Assembly: GCA_021323375.2 (NCBI GenBank)
Contig: JAJPCT020000023.1
Location: 1 to 64,000, forward strand
DNA length: 64,000 nucleotides
Source: Candidatus Wolframiiraptor gerlachensis
GTDB taxonomy: Archaea; Thermoproteota; Nitrososphaeria_A; Caldarchaeales; Wolframiiraptoraceae
Direction: 5' to 3'
Shown: positions 50,024 through 58,994 of the stretch, one piece after another
Position numbering within the stretch: position 1 is the first letter of the stretch
How the letters are laid out: each line of letters opens with the position of its first letter
Position numbers and translations under genes: made by a program
The notes under the pieces: generated by a model
Databases searched by the model: none
The model's input: only the letters and a program-made list of their open reading frames with translations
What the model was told of the DNA's origin: nothing

Positions 50024-50873
50024 GGCAGTGGTTCATGGCGCGGTGAGCATCCTAAACGCCATACCAACATGGATTGGAGGGGCTTTAGGAGTGGATCTTT
50101 GGACCGAGGCGGAGGCCTGGATTAGTGATGATCCTGGGAGGATTGAGGCGGAGATACCGGGTGGGGAGGATCCAAGCCTCGTGATCGAGACCGCGAGGAC
50201 CGTCCTTCAGCGGGCTAGAAGAGTTGATCTCGGCCTCCGGCTGAGAACTAGGTCGAATATCCCTATGGGGAGGGGGCTTAAGAGCTCGAGCGCCGCCTCA
50301 GATGCCGTGGCCCTAGCAGTCGCGAGGCTCGTTGGCCTTGAATGCGATGGAGATGAGGTGGTGAGGCTCGCTGTCGAGGCCTCGATCAGGGCGGGCGTTA
50401 CGATCACTGGAGCATACGACGACGCCTACACATGCTATTATGGTGGGATAAATATCACGGATAACAAGTCGAGGAAGGTACTATTGAGGAGGATGGCGCC
50501 GGAGGACGTGGTCGTGGTAATATCCGTGCCCGAGAAGAAGATCTATACAAGGTCTGTGGATGTTGGGAGGCTTAGTGCCTTTAGGGAGGTTTGCCTTAAG
50601 GCGGCGAGGCTCGCGCTCCAGGAAAAATTCTGGGACGCGATGATCTTGAATGGACTGGCGATCGCCTCGGCCCTGGACCTAGATCCATCACCCATCCTCG
50701 ACGCGCTTAGGGCTGGGGCCATAGCCGCTGGGGTTTCCGGAACCGGGCCCGCAATAGCAGCAATCACCTCGCCCAAGAGGGTTGATGATGTTCGAGAGGC
50801 CTTAAGGGATTATGGGGATCTTCTCATATGCGGGGTGAATAATTTCGAGGCTAGCTGGGAGGTGTTTGGATGA
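50010..50873 (+). CDS. aroK: Shikimate kinase, archaeal GHMP type
   Basis: ATP-dependent 3-phosphorylation of shikimate by the archaeal GHMP-superfamily enzyme, unrelated to bacterial AroK. 287 residues. GHMP phosphate loop PMGRGLKSSSAASDA (85-99), GAYDDAYTCYYGGINITDN (with the catalytic Asp) and C-terminal GVSGTGPAIAAIT (motif 3). ATG lies inside the end of aroE; its stop overlaps the aroA ATG by 4 bases. Confidence 0.93.
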   Translation: MRGARAVVHGAVSILNAIPTWIGGALGVDLWTEAEAWISDDPGRIEAEIPGGEDPSLVIETARTVLQRARRVDLGLRLRTRSNIPMGRGLKSSSAASDAVALAVARLVGLECDGDEVVRLAVEASIRAGVTITGAYDDAYTCYYGGINITDNKSRKVLLRRMAPEDVVVVISVPEKKIYTRSVDVGRLSAFREVCLKAARLALQEKFWDAMILNGLAIASALDLDPSPILDALRAGAIAAGVSGTGPAIAAITSPKRVDDVREALRDYGDLLICGVNNFEASWEVFG

Positions 50874-52165
50874 GCAAGATGATACTCGTGAAGCCGTCGG
50901 TGCTTAGGGGCGTGGCTGAGGCTCCTCCGAGCAAGTCCTATACGCATCGGGCTTACGCGGCTGCCCTCCTCTCCGATGGTGTCAGCAAGATCATCAGCCC
51001 CCTCAAATCCCGGGATACAGATGCGACTAGGAGAGCTTGCATTCACTTGGGCGCGGAGATCAAGGAGGAAGAGAACAATGTCCTAGTTAGGGGTGGAGAA
51101 TTTAGGACTCCCGATAATGTTATTGATGTTGAGAATTCCGGGACCACTCTCAGGTTCTTCACGGCGATCTCGGCTCATGCTCCCGGCGGCTACGTGATCT
51201 TGACTGGGGATGACTCGATTAGGAGGAGGCCTATGGAGCCTCTCTTAAAGGCTCTTAGGATGCTTGGTGTCGAGTGCTGGTCGAGCAAGCTGGATGGAAC
51301 GGCGCCGATAATAGTTAGGGGCGGTGGGATAGAGGGAGGCGAGGCCAGAATAGAGGGCTGGATCTCATCCCAGTTCATCTCAGCCCTAATCTATGCGTCG
51401 ACTAGGTCTAGGGGGGGTGCGAGGATAATTGTCGAGGGCGAGATGGTCTCGCGACCATATATCGACGCGAGCCTAGCTGTTCTCGCGAGATTCGGGTTCC
51501 GCGTGGAGCGCGAGGGATACTGCTTCTTCGAGGTTGAGGGCGGGCAGCATGGGGTGACATGCGAGTTCATGGTTCCGGGGGACTTTGGCTCAGCCGCCTT
51601 CCTAACGGCGGGAGCATGCCTGACAGGTGGAGACGTGATCGTGAGAAACCTGAGCTTGGATCTTCCGCAGGCCGACGCCGCGATAATCAACTTCCTGAGG
51701 ATGCTTGGATGCCACGTGGAGATAATGGAGAATGCTGTCAGGGTTTATCGCGCTGGGAGAGCATGTGGAGGAGAATTTGATCTAAGAGACTCGCCGGACC
51801 TCCTCCCGATACTCGCCTGCATCGCTGCCAAGTGCTCAGAGGAAGTGGTCTTGAGAGGTGTCGCTCATGCGAGGTTCAAGGAGAGTGATAGGATCATAGT
51901 CATGGCGCATGAGCTCGCCAAGCTTGGCATCTATGTCGAGCCCCTCCCAGATGGCTTGAGAATACGCGGGAGGGATAGTATCGAGGGAGGATGCGTGCTG
52001 GATCCCCATGGTGATCATCGGGTATTCATGGCTCTCGCGATGCTCGCGGCTTCTACCGAGAGGGGGTGCCTCGTGAAGGATCCGGAGGTTGCTGAGGTCT
52101 CGTATCCCCAGTTCCTCGAGCACGCGATCGGCCTAGGATTGAATGTGGAGGTACTTGAAGGATGA
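50870..52165 (+). CDS. aroA: 3-Phosphoshikimate 1-carboxyvinyltransferase (EPSP synthase)
   Basis: Adds the enolpyruvyl group of PEP to shikimate 3-phosphate. 431 residues. PPSKSYTHRAYAAALLSDG (15-33, PEP/S3P lysine), ENSGTTLRFF (about 85-94), RPMEPLLKALRMLG, SSQFISALIYAS, the PGDFGSAAFL loop, ARFKESDRI and DPHGDHRVFMALAM near the end. The NSGTT region reads NSGTTLRF, so glyphosate-class (I or II) cannot be decided by eye. Coupled by 4-base overlaps to aroK and aroC. Confidence 0.95.
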   Translation: MSKMILVKPSVLRGVAEAPPSKSYTHRAYAAALLSDGVSKIISPLKSRDTDATRRACIHLGAEIKEEENNVLVRGGEFRTPDNVIDVENSGTTLRFFTAISAHAPGGYVILTGDDSIRRRPMEPLLKALRMLGVECWSSKLDGTAPIIVRGGGIEGGEARIEGWISSQFISALIYASTRSRGGARIIVEGEMVSRPYIDASLAVLARFGFRVEREGYCFFEVEGGQHGVTCEFMVPGDFGSAAFLTAGACLTGGDVIVRNLSLDLPQADAAIINFLRMLGCHVEIMENAVRVYRAGRACGGEFDLRDSPDLLPILACIAAKCSEEVVLRGVAHARFKESDRIIVMAHELAKLGIYVEPLPDGLRIRGRDSIEGGCVLDPHGDHRVFMALAMLAASTERGCLVKDPEVAEVSYPQFLEHAIGLGLNVEVLEG

Positions 52166-53268
52166 GGGGCAATATTATCGGCGAGAGGTTCATAGTCCTG
52201 AGCTTCGGCGAGAGCCATGGAAGATGTGTTGGAGCCGTTGTTGATGGTTGCCCCGCCGGCCTATCCCTCCGGGAGGAGGATGTTCAACGTGAGCTGGATT
52301 TGAGGAGGCCCTCGAGTCCGCTTATCTCGACCGAGAGAAGCGAGGAGGATGTTGTCGAAATACTTTCAGGAGTCTTCGAGGGGTATACGACTGGCGCGCC
52401 GATATGCATGCTTACCTGGAATAGAGATGTTAGGAGCGAGGACTACGCGGAGATCAGGTATAAACCTAGGCCGGGCCACGCCGACTATTATGCCCATGTC
52501 AAGTATGGGGGCTTCCATGATTATCGCGGCGGCGGCAGGTTCTCGGGAAGGATAACCGCCGGATTCGTAATGGCTGGAGCCGTCGCGAAGAAGCTCCTGA
52601 GAGATGTCCTAGGCATCAGGATCATCGGATACTCGCTTGAGATCGGTGGTGTGAGGGCTGGCGAGTTCACCTTGGAGGATGCTGAGAGGAACAGGTATGG
52701 AAATGATGTTAGGGCGCCGACCCTGGAGGCTGCTGAGAGGATGAGGGAGAGGATTCTGGAGGCAAGGGAGAGGGGGGATAGCGTCGGCGGGATAGTGGAG
52801 TGCGTAGCTGTGAATGTTCCCATAGGGTTGGGTGAGCCGGTATTTGATGCCTTGGATGCCGATCTCGCGAAGGCCATGATGGCGATTCCCGGGGCGAGGG
52901 GGGTTGAGTTTGGGGCCGGGTTCGCCGCTGCCAGAATGACTGGCTCACAGCACAACGATCCATTAATCGTGAGGAATGGCAGGATAATCTCTGAGAAGAA
53001 TGATGCTGGAGGAGTGATCGGGGGCCTCTCGACGGGCATGCCGATAATCGTCAGGGTTGCTTTCAAGCCGACGAGCTCCATACCCTTGGAGCAGAAGACT
53101 GTTGATCTTAGGGATCTCAGCGAGGCGGGGCTGAGGATGCGCGGCAGGCATGATCCATGCATCGTCCCAAGGGCAGTGGTGGTCGTCGAGGCGATGATGG
53201 CGATAGTGCTCGCCGATCACGCAATTAGAGCCGGATTCATACCACCAGTCCTCAGGCGTGGGGATTAA
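52162..53268 (+). CDS. aroC: Chorismate synthase
   Basis: FMN-dependent formation of chorismate from EPSP. 368 residues. SFGESHGRCVGAVVDGCPAG (13-32), RRPSSPLISTERSEEDVV, GRPGHADYYAHVKYG (reads PRPGHADYYAHVKYG), FHDYRGGGRFSGRITAG, SVGGIVECVAVNVPIGLGEP, GSQHNDPL and HDPCIVPRAVVVVEAM are conserved, including both catalytic histidines. Ends in a 4-base convergent overlap with tyrA. Confidence 0.96.
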   Translation: MRGNIIGERFIVLSFGESHGRCVGAVVDGCPAGLSLREEDVQRELDLRRPSSPLISTERSEEDVVEILSGVFEGYTTGAPICMLTWNRDVRSEDYAEIRYKPRPGHADYYAHVKYGGFHDYRGGGRFSGRITAGFVMAGAVAKKLLRDVLGIRIIGYSLEIGGVRAGEFTLEDAERNRYGNDVRAPTLEAAERMRERILEARERGDSVGGIVECVAVNVPIGLGEPVFDALDADLAKAMMAIPGARGVEFGAGFAAARMTGSQHNDPLIVRNGRIISEKNDAGGVIGGLSTGMPIIVRVAFKPTSSIPLEQKTVDLRDLSEAGLRMRGRHDPCIVPRAVVVVEAMMAIVLADHAIRAGFIPPVLRRGD

Positions 53269-54095
53269 GCCGCCTTCACCGGCAGGATCCTCAGCGCCTC
53301 CTCAACCCTACGCCAAACATCATCGCCGCCGCGGGCAAGCTCGTCAATCGACCTCTTCAGGTCCTCGACAGCCCTCCCAGCATATCGATTCGACTCAGCT
53401 ATCTCCCTAATTACCCTCAAGTTGCCGCGAAGCATCCTTAGCATCTGCATAGTTTTTCTCAGGGATCTGGTCGCGTAGCTCTCCATCAGCTCCGGCCCCC
53501 TATCATGGAGCGTGAGGGCTAGAGCTAGGTAGGAGAGGTGATGGGCGACTTGGACATAGGCCATTATCTCATCATGCTCTTCCGGGGTTGAGAGGGCTAC
53601 CCTCAGCCCAGCATCCTCGAAGATCATCTTAATCATCTCTATATAGGATGAACCCCGAATAGGAATGAGTATTACGCGGTTGCCTGCGAGCTTTCTGGCA
53701 GCAGGCCCGAGGAGCGGGTGGATGCTCAGATACTCGACGCCACTTGGTAGAAGCTCCAGCACCTTCTCGATGACGCCGAGCTTGACTGATGAGATGTCCA
53801 TGAGGAGGGATCCATCCCGGAGGAGGGGCGAGATCTTTCCTACTATTTCCGGGATATGCTGTGATGGCGTCGTCAATATCACCGCATCATATTCTCCGAT
53901 GGACTCTATCGCCGAGCAGCTTACCCCCATCATCCTCGAGAACCTTCTCGCCTTCTCAGGGCTCCTTGATATTATCGCCACCTCCGATACCCTGCCCTTA
54001 AAGATCCTTGTGAGGATCCTCGCCATCCCGCCAGCCCCAATTATCGCGAGCCTCAGATCAAGTGGCTTCTCCAAGATCTCACCCAAGCTCCTCAT
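53265..54095 (-). CDS. tyrA: Prephenate dehydrogenase
   Basis: NAD(P)-dependent oxidative decarboxylation of prephenate toward tyrosine. 276 residues from ATG 54095; a GTG at 54131 would add 12 residues and lengthen the overlap with pheA. LAIIGAGGMARILTRIFKG (cofactor loop), VILTTPSQHIPEI, MDISSVKLGVIEKV, IHPLLGPAARK and VQVAHHLSYLALALTLHDRG (AHHLSY catalytic/structural region). No fused chorismate mutase or ACT domain: the mutase is on PheA upstream, so the pair shares it. Overlaps pheA by 17 bases. Confidence 0.88.
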   Translation of the reverse strand: MRSLGEILEKPLDLRLAIIGAGGMARILTRIFKGRVSEVAIISRSPEKARRFSRMMGVSCSAIESIGEYDAVILTTPSQHIPEIVGKISPLLRDGSLLMDISSVKLGVIEKVLELLPSGVEYLSIHPLLGPAARKLAGNRVILIPIRGSSYIEMIKMIFEDAGLRVALSTPEEHDEIMAYVQVAHHLSYLALALTLHDRGPELMESYATRSLRKTMQMLRMLRGNLRVIREIAESNRYAGRAVEDLKRSIDELARGGDDVWRRVEEALRILPVKAA

Positions 54096-55158
54096 ATGAT
54101 CCAAGGATCTTGAGGAAAAGGGCCTTCTCACCCAACTCCCTCAACGCCTCGATACACCTCTCCTCAGCCTCTCCATCACCCTCAAAATCAACATGGAAGA
54201 GATACTCCCATGGCCTATCCTTCACCGGCCTCGACTCTATCCTCGTCAGGTTAATCTTCTTCGAGGCTAGTATTGAGAGGGCTTCATGGAGCGAGCCGGG
54301 CCTATGCTGAAGCCTGAAAATTATCGAGGTCTTTCTCCTGCCCGAGCCCGCTAGTCGCTCCCGCCCGATTATGAAGAATCTAGTTACATCATCCTTTACA
54401 TCCTGTATATCGCTTGCGAGGATCTCGCCGCCATATACTACCGCGGCCATCTTGGATGCTATCGCGGCCGCGCCATCATGCTCTAGAGCCCTCCTCACGG
54501 CCTCCGCCGTGCTCGGGCAATCCTCAACCCTAACATTTTTCAAGGCTCTGCTCAGGAACCCCCTACACTGCGCTAGAGCGGTTGGATGGCTCATGACAAC
54601 ACGTATGTCCTCGAGCCTCATCCCGGGCTTAGCTATCAAGTTGAGGCTTATCCTAACCTGGACCTCCCCGCATACTCTTAATGGCGTCTCGACGAGTAGG
54701 TCTAGCGTCTCCCTCACCCCTCCCTCGATCGAGTTCTCGACGGGAACAACACCATACTGCGCGTCGCCGGACTCGACAGCCCTAAAGACATCTTTTATCG
54801 TCGGCATGGGATATGGCTCAAGCCCCTTGCTGAGTAGGGCCTTGAAGGCCGCCTCCTCACTGAATGATCCCCTGGGGCCGAGGTAGGATACCCTCCCCGG
54901 GCTCTGCGCCCTCCTGCACATCCCGATGAGCGCTCTAAGCGCGATCAGAGCCAGCTCCTTATCTATCCCGAGAGACTCGGCGAGCTCCCCGCCGCGCCTC
55001 AAGACCTCCTCCTCACGCTCCAAGTCGGCCAGCGGTAACCCGCCAGCCCTCTTCAGCTCACCTATCCTCCGGGCTATCTCGACCCTTCTCGCAACAAGTC
55101 GGAGGATCTCTGAATCCACCTCGTCTATCATCCTCCTCAGCTCATCCAGCTCCGACAT
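54079..55158 (-). CDS. pheA: Bifunctional chorismate mutase/prephenate dehydratase
   Basis: Three domains in 359 residues. AroQ-type chorismate mutase (1-88; ELRRMIDEVDSEILRLVARR, IGELKRAGGLP); prephenate dehydratase (about 91-270; YLGPRGSFSEEAAFKAL, VPVENSIEGGVRETLDLL, VMSHPTALAQCRGFL, and catalytic DVTRFFIIG); ACT domain (about 280-355; TSIIFRLQHRPGSLHEAL, INLTRIESRPVKDRPWEY) with the ESRP motif that binds phenylalanine in feedback inhibition. Transcribed convergent to the plus-strand aro genes with tyrA. Confidence 0.94.
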   Translation of the reverse strand: MSELDELRRMIDEVDSEILRLVARRVEIARRIGELKRAGGLPLADLEREEEVLRRGGELAESLGIDKELALIALRALIGMCRRAQSPGRVSYLGPRGSFSEEAAFKALLSKGLEPYPMPTIKDVFRAVESGDAQYGVVPVENSIEGGVRETLDLLVETPLRVCGEVQVRISLNLIAKPGMRLEDIRVVMSHPTALAQCRGFLSRALKNVRVEDCPSTAEAVRRALEHDGAAAIASKMAAVVYGGEILASDIQDVKDDVTRFFIIGRERLAGSGRRKTSIIFRLQHRPGSLHEALSILASKKINLTRIESRPVKDRPWEYLFHVDFEGDGEAEERCIEALRELGEKALFLKILGSYEELG

Positions 55159-55255
55159 CCCGGCGGATCAAGACTCCAGACGCCGATATATCCTCTTCTC
55201 CACAACCGCTCCCATGGGCCCTAAACCCTAGGGTATGGATCAGCTTGACATCTTC

Positions 55256-56965
55256 TCACGATGAGGTGAATGATATTGCTGATGCGAGCTCCGCTGCCTT
55301 CTCATCAATCCTCTCCACCAGTTTCTTGAATAACCCCTTATACTCGAGGGTCGCCTTCTCAAGAGCCTCCTCATATGTTATCTCACCCTTCTCAATCCTG
55401 CTCATCATCTCCTCGATCCTCCTCCTAGTCTCGGGCGTCACGAGCTTCGGGTCTATTGACTCAAGAACCTCAATCAGCTTCATACCCAGGGGTGTTGGCT
55501 TGAATGCCCCCTTCTCCTTGACGACATATCCCCTCTCCCTGATAAGCTGTGGGAAGCTCGCCCTCGTGGCATCGGTTCCTATCCCATGCTCCTCCATGAG
55601 CCTTAGAAGCTCCGCCTCGGTCAGCCTATCAGGAGGCTTAGTCTTCCCCTCATGAAGCCTGATGGACACTATCCTCAGCCTCTCGCCAACCATGAGCTCC
55701 GGGATCGGGTTATCCTCAGGCCTAAAGTATTCGTATACCTCGAAGAATCCTGGTTCCACCAGCTGGGATCCCGAGGCCTTTAGCTTTATGCCCGCAATGC
55801 TGAGCTCCGCGGACCTCAGCCTCTTCACCGCATCGGTGTAGAACGCATTAGCAAGGAATCTCTTCGCGACATATCTCCAGACCTCCAAGCTGAGGCCTGA
55901 GCCTTTATAGGGGGCTATTGGGTAGATGGGTGTATGAGCGCCGTCATCAAGGCTACCCTGCCTAGGACTTGGCCGAGCAAGAGGAGGCTTCACGCCAAGT
56001 CCCTGAGCCGCTGCACGGAGAGGCTGCTCGAAGTCAAATACAGGCCTGTACCTGTTCGTATCCGTCCTAGGATAGGAGATGTACCCCTCAGCATAGAGGT
56101 TCTCGGCGACTTGGAGTATCTTGGCAGCTGGCTGGCCTGTTATCCTCGACAAGTCCCTCAATAGGTCATCGGTCCGGATCGGCGTCGGTCTCGCAACTTC
56201 CATGATCCTCTCATCAAACTTCTCAACCACCGCGTATCCGGCGCTGGATGCCCTCTCGAATGCTCTCCGCGCCTCGCCATGATCCCAGAACCTATCACTC
56301 TCCGCCTCAAACCTCTCTCCAAGCTCTGTCTCGAGAGCTGCTTTGATCGTCCAGAAGGGCTTAGGCTTGAAGTTTATCCGCTCAAGCTCTCGCTTAACTA
56401 TGAACCAGAGTGTTGGAGCCTGGCAGCTCCCCCAGCTTATCAGCCTCACGCTACGATCATGTTTCCTAGTTGATAGTGTTAGAAGCCTTGTGAATGCTGC
56501 TCCCGCGATTAGGTCGAACCTCTGCCTGAAAAGCGCCTTCATCACCCAGCCCCAGTTCAGGTCATCCTCGAGGCTCTGCCACGCCCTCCTAAGCTCGCCC
56601 AGATCAGTGCTGTTAAACCTCATCCGCTTATATGGAGCAACCCCCCTAACCTCCCTCCAGATCTTCAATATCTCGGCGCCTATCAGCTCGCCCTCCGAGT
56701 CGTTATCCGTGGCTATCACGAGCACATCAGCCTCTTTGAACAGCTTCCTGAGCTCCCTGATGGCCCTCGCATCCCTCACCTCATCCCTAAACTCGCGGAC
56801 ATCAAAGAGCTTGAGCGGGTCGCATCTCCTCCATCCATACTCCTCGGAGAACTCAGAGTCGAGTATATGCCCCCTGACAGAGGTCACTATGACATCGCTC
56901 CTCCTCAGAGCCTCCCTAATCCTCCTCGCGACACTCGGCTTCTCAGCGACCACCACGAACCTCAT
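55256..56965 (-). CDS. DNA topoisomerase IA (topoisomerase III-like)
   Basis: Relaxes or decatenates DNA through a 5'-phosphotyrosyl intermediate. 569 residues. TOPRIM domain: VVAEKPSVARRI with the catalytic Glu (residue 8) and ATDNDSEGELIG (acidic DxDxE). Domain with FNSTDLGELRRAW; RLISWGSCQAPTL; active-site Tyr in AEGYISYPRTDTNRY (about 310); and LMEEHGIGTDATRASF. No C-terminal zinc fingers and no helicase part, so it is a topoisomerase III type rather than bacterial TopA or reverse gyrase. Followed on the same strand, upstream, by the M48 protease gene 45 bases away. Confidence 0.92.
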   Translation of the reverse strand: MRFVVVAEKPSVARRIREALRRSDVIVTSVRGHILDSEFSEEYGWRRCDPLKLFDVREFRDEVRDARAIRELRKLFKEADVLVIATDNDSEGELIGAEILKIWREVRGVAPYKRMRFNSTDLGELRRAWQSLEDDLNWGWVMKALFRQRFDLIAGAAFTRLLTLSTRKHDRSVRLISWGSCQAPTLWFIVKRELERINFKPKPFWTIKAALETELGERFEAESDRFWDHGEARRAFERASSAGYAVVEKFDERIMEVARPTPIRTDDLLRDLSRITGQPAAKILQVAENLYAEGYISYPRTDTNRYRPVFDFEQPLRAAAQGLGVKPPLARPSPRQGSLDDGAHTPIYPIAPYKGSGLSLEVWRYVAKRFLANAFYTDAVKRLRSAELSIAGIKLKASGSQLVEPGFFEVYEYFRPEDNPIPELMVGERLRIVSIRLHEGKTKPPDRLTEAELLRLMEEHGIGTDATRASFPQLIRERGYVVKEKGAFKPTPLGMKLIEVLESIDPKLVTPETRRRIEEMMSRIEKGEITYEEALEKATLEYKGLFKKLVERIDEKAAELASAISFTSS

Positions 56966-57010
56966 CTAGATCTTCTAGAGCCATTAATCCAGAGCCATAA
57001 TTTTATGATT

Positions 57011-57937
57011 CTAGACCTGGCTCCTGCCGCATCTCGGGCAGAAGAGGCTCGACACGGGCTTTGACCCCCTGCAGAACCTGCAGATCGGCGAGATCGCCTT
57101 GGATATGGCCAGCCTCCACTCAACCTTCCCCCTAACAGCCCTATACTCCGGGCTTCGATAAAACTCCAGGATACGGTTGATCCTCTCCTCGTGTGTTGGA
57201 TGTGTGCTTACTGGCTCTAGTGCCGGCTCATCAAGCGCTGGAAGTATCCTCGCAAGCTTTCGTAGAAGGCTTATTGGCTTCGCCGGGTCTCCGGAGACTA
57301 TTAGCGCGGCCCTATCAGCCGATATCTCGGACTCCCTATGCCATGAGAGGAGCATCAGCCGGAGGATGGGCGAGAGCATGTTCAATAATCCCCCGGCGAG
57401 CTCGAGTGAGAACTCAGCTCCCCTGACAAGCATCTCAGCCAGCGTATGATACTTGATATGATGACACTTTACATGGCCGAGCTCATGGCCTAGGACCGCC
57501 TTAACCTCGCCACTGTCGAGGATCTCGAGGAGCCCGGAGCTTATCACGAGAAACTGCTTATCACGCGACCCAAAGGTGAAGGCGGTTGGCGCGCTCGACC
57601 TCAGCAGATATGCCTCTGGAAGTCCTGGGAGGCCGAGGATTATCCCGCACTCCCTTATTATCGAGCCGAGCTCTGATGAATAGTCAATCCTCCTCGAGCA
57701 TCTGCGAAGCCTGGATAGAATCTGATGCACATGGCGCTTGATCATGAGCTCATCGACTATTGGTGAGAGAGCCTCAAAGCCCCTCAGATTCTCCATCGCG
57801 TCGCGATCGGGCGGGTAGATGAAGTCCGATACCTCTAGATCGTAGCTCGTCAGTGGGACAACTCTTCCACCGCATTTCACGCAGAAGACCTTCTCGACCC
57901 CCACAAACGCTCCGCAGCTCGGACAGGCGATCTGCAT
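57011..57937 (-). CDS. M48-family metalloprotease flanked by two zinc ribbons
   Basis: 308 residues. N-terminal ribbon C5/C8...C19/C22 (CPSCGAFVGVEKVFCVKC), peptidase domain with AVLGHELGHVKCHHIKYH (HExxH at 151-155) and third ligand in HRESEISADRAAL, and a C-terminal ribbon C286/C289...C300/C303 (CRFCRGSKPVSSLFCPRC). One or two hydrophobic stretches (GGLLNMLSPILRLMLL) are present, fewer than in HtpX. PTAFTFGSRDKQFLVISSGLL is the family core. Probably membrane-associated quality-control proteolysis; the ribbon pair suggests partner or substrate binding. Role unproven. Confidence 0.85.
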   Translation of the reverse strand: MQIACPSCGAFVGVEKVFCVKCGGRVVPLTSYDLEVSDFIYPPDRDAMENLRGFEALSPIVDELMIKRHVHQILSRLRRCSRRIDYSSELGSIIRECGIILGLPGLPEAYLLRSSAPTAFTFGSRDKQFLVISSGLLEILDSGEVKAVLGHELGHVKCHHIKYHTLAEMLVRGAEFSLELAGGLLNMLSPILRLMLLSWHRESEISADRAALIVSGDPAKPISLLRKLARILPALDEPALEPVSTHPTHEERINRILEFYRSPEYRAVRGKVEWRLAISKAISPICRFCRGSKPVSSLFCPRCGRSQV

Positions 57938-58017
57938 TCGACGCTATAGTGCGTGGATAGGCTTAATGAGTATTTCGATGAGCGCTAGGCTTAATATCTG
58001 CTAGCATACGGCAGCCC

Positions 58018-58935
58018 TTGAGAAGAGCCTTGAAGATAATCCCCCTCCTCGCGCTCTTGCTGCTGGCCTCACAGCCCGCCACGATACTCATCACGATAGA
58101 CTCTAGCGGCATTGTCGAGGCATATCTGAGCCTGAGAACCGTTGAGGGCTTGAACGAGATTAGGCTGCCGGCCGAGCCCATCCCAGAGACTATCGAAGTT
58201 CGCGTTGGCGGCGAATGTGTCGCCGCAATATATGAGGATGGAATTCTCTACTTCTTCTCTCCCGCGCCCGGCGATGCCGAGATAAGCTACATGGTCAACG
58301 TGTCGGCGATGGATAATATCCTCAGCTTCGGCATCGGCGGGGGGGTACTTACGAAGTTGAAGATATCTCCCCAAGTGATCCTGCTAACAGTCCCGAGGAA
58401 CATCGAAGGAATTGAGTATGTTAAGGGTGATCTCGTGATAGAGTTCTATGGCCCGGAGAGGATAGAGTATGCCGTGAGGACTGGAGCGGCCCCGCAGCCA
58501 ACCATAACCACAACCCGGACGGAAACTGTAACATCCATCACAATCACTCAAACATCGAGCACATATGCAACCGAGTCCATCGAGAAGCCTGGAGCCCGGC
58601 TCATCGATCCAACCATAATAGTGGGCTTAATCGTGATCATAATAATCGTGGTCGCGGCACTTCTCGCCTACTCCAAGTCGAGAAGCAGGAGTGTGCCTGG
58701 CGAGGATCATGCTCTAACAAAGCTTGATAAGATGATCTTGGAGGCTATCGAGAATGCGGGCGGCTCTATTCTCCAGGGGGAGCTCCAGGCGGCCCTCGGC
58801 CTCCCGAAGACCACGCTATGGAGGCATGTCAAGAAGCTTGGGAAGCTTGGATACATACAGATCGTGAAGGAGGGGGCCCTGAACAGGCTCATACTCCTCA
58901 AAAAGCCGGGCCGGGGATTCCCGCCGAGTTCCTAG
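58018..58935 (+). CDS. Membrane-anchored winged-helix regulator with external domain
   Basis: 305 residues. Signal/anchor (LKIIPLLALLLLASQPATIL), an external beta-rich domain to about 165, a Thr/Ser-rich stalk (TITTTRTETVTSITITQTSS) likely O-glycosylated, one membrane helix (TIIVGLIVIIIIVVAALLAY), and a cytoplasmic winged helix (about 235-295: LTKLDKMILEAIENAGGSIL, QGELQAALGLPKTTLWRHVK). The last part matches archaeal membrane-bound HTH regulators (IclR/MarR-like). TTG start. Probably senses an envelope signal and acts on transcription; the target is unknown. Divergent from the M48 gene, which it could regulate. Confidence 0.75.
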   Translation: MRRALKIIPLLALLLLASQPATILITIDSSGIVEAYLSLRTVEGLNEIRLPAEPIPETIEVRVGGECVAAIYEDGILYFFSPAPGDAEISYMVNVSAMDNILSFGIGGGVLTKLKISPQVILLTVPRNIEGIEYVKGDLVIEFYGPERIEYAVRTGAAPQPTITTTRTETVTSITITQTSSTYATESIEKPGARLIDPTIIVGLIVIIIIVVAALLAYSKSRSRSVPGEDHALTKLDKMILEAIENAGGSILQGELQAALGLPKTTLWRHVKKLGKLGYIQIVKEGALNRLILLKKPGRGFPPSS

Positions 58936-58994
58936 CAGTGAAACCGTTTGGAACCGGGATTTCCGAGATTCCCTAAAATCATGACCACTACTCT

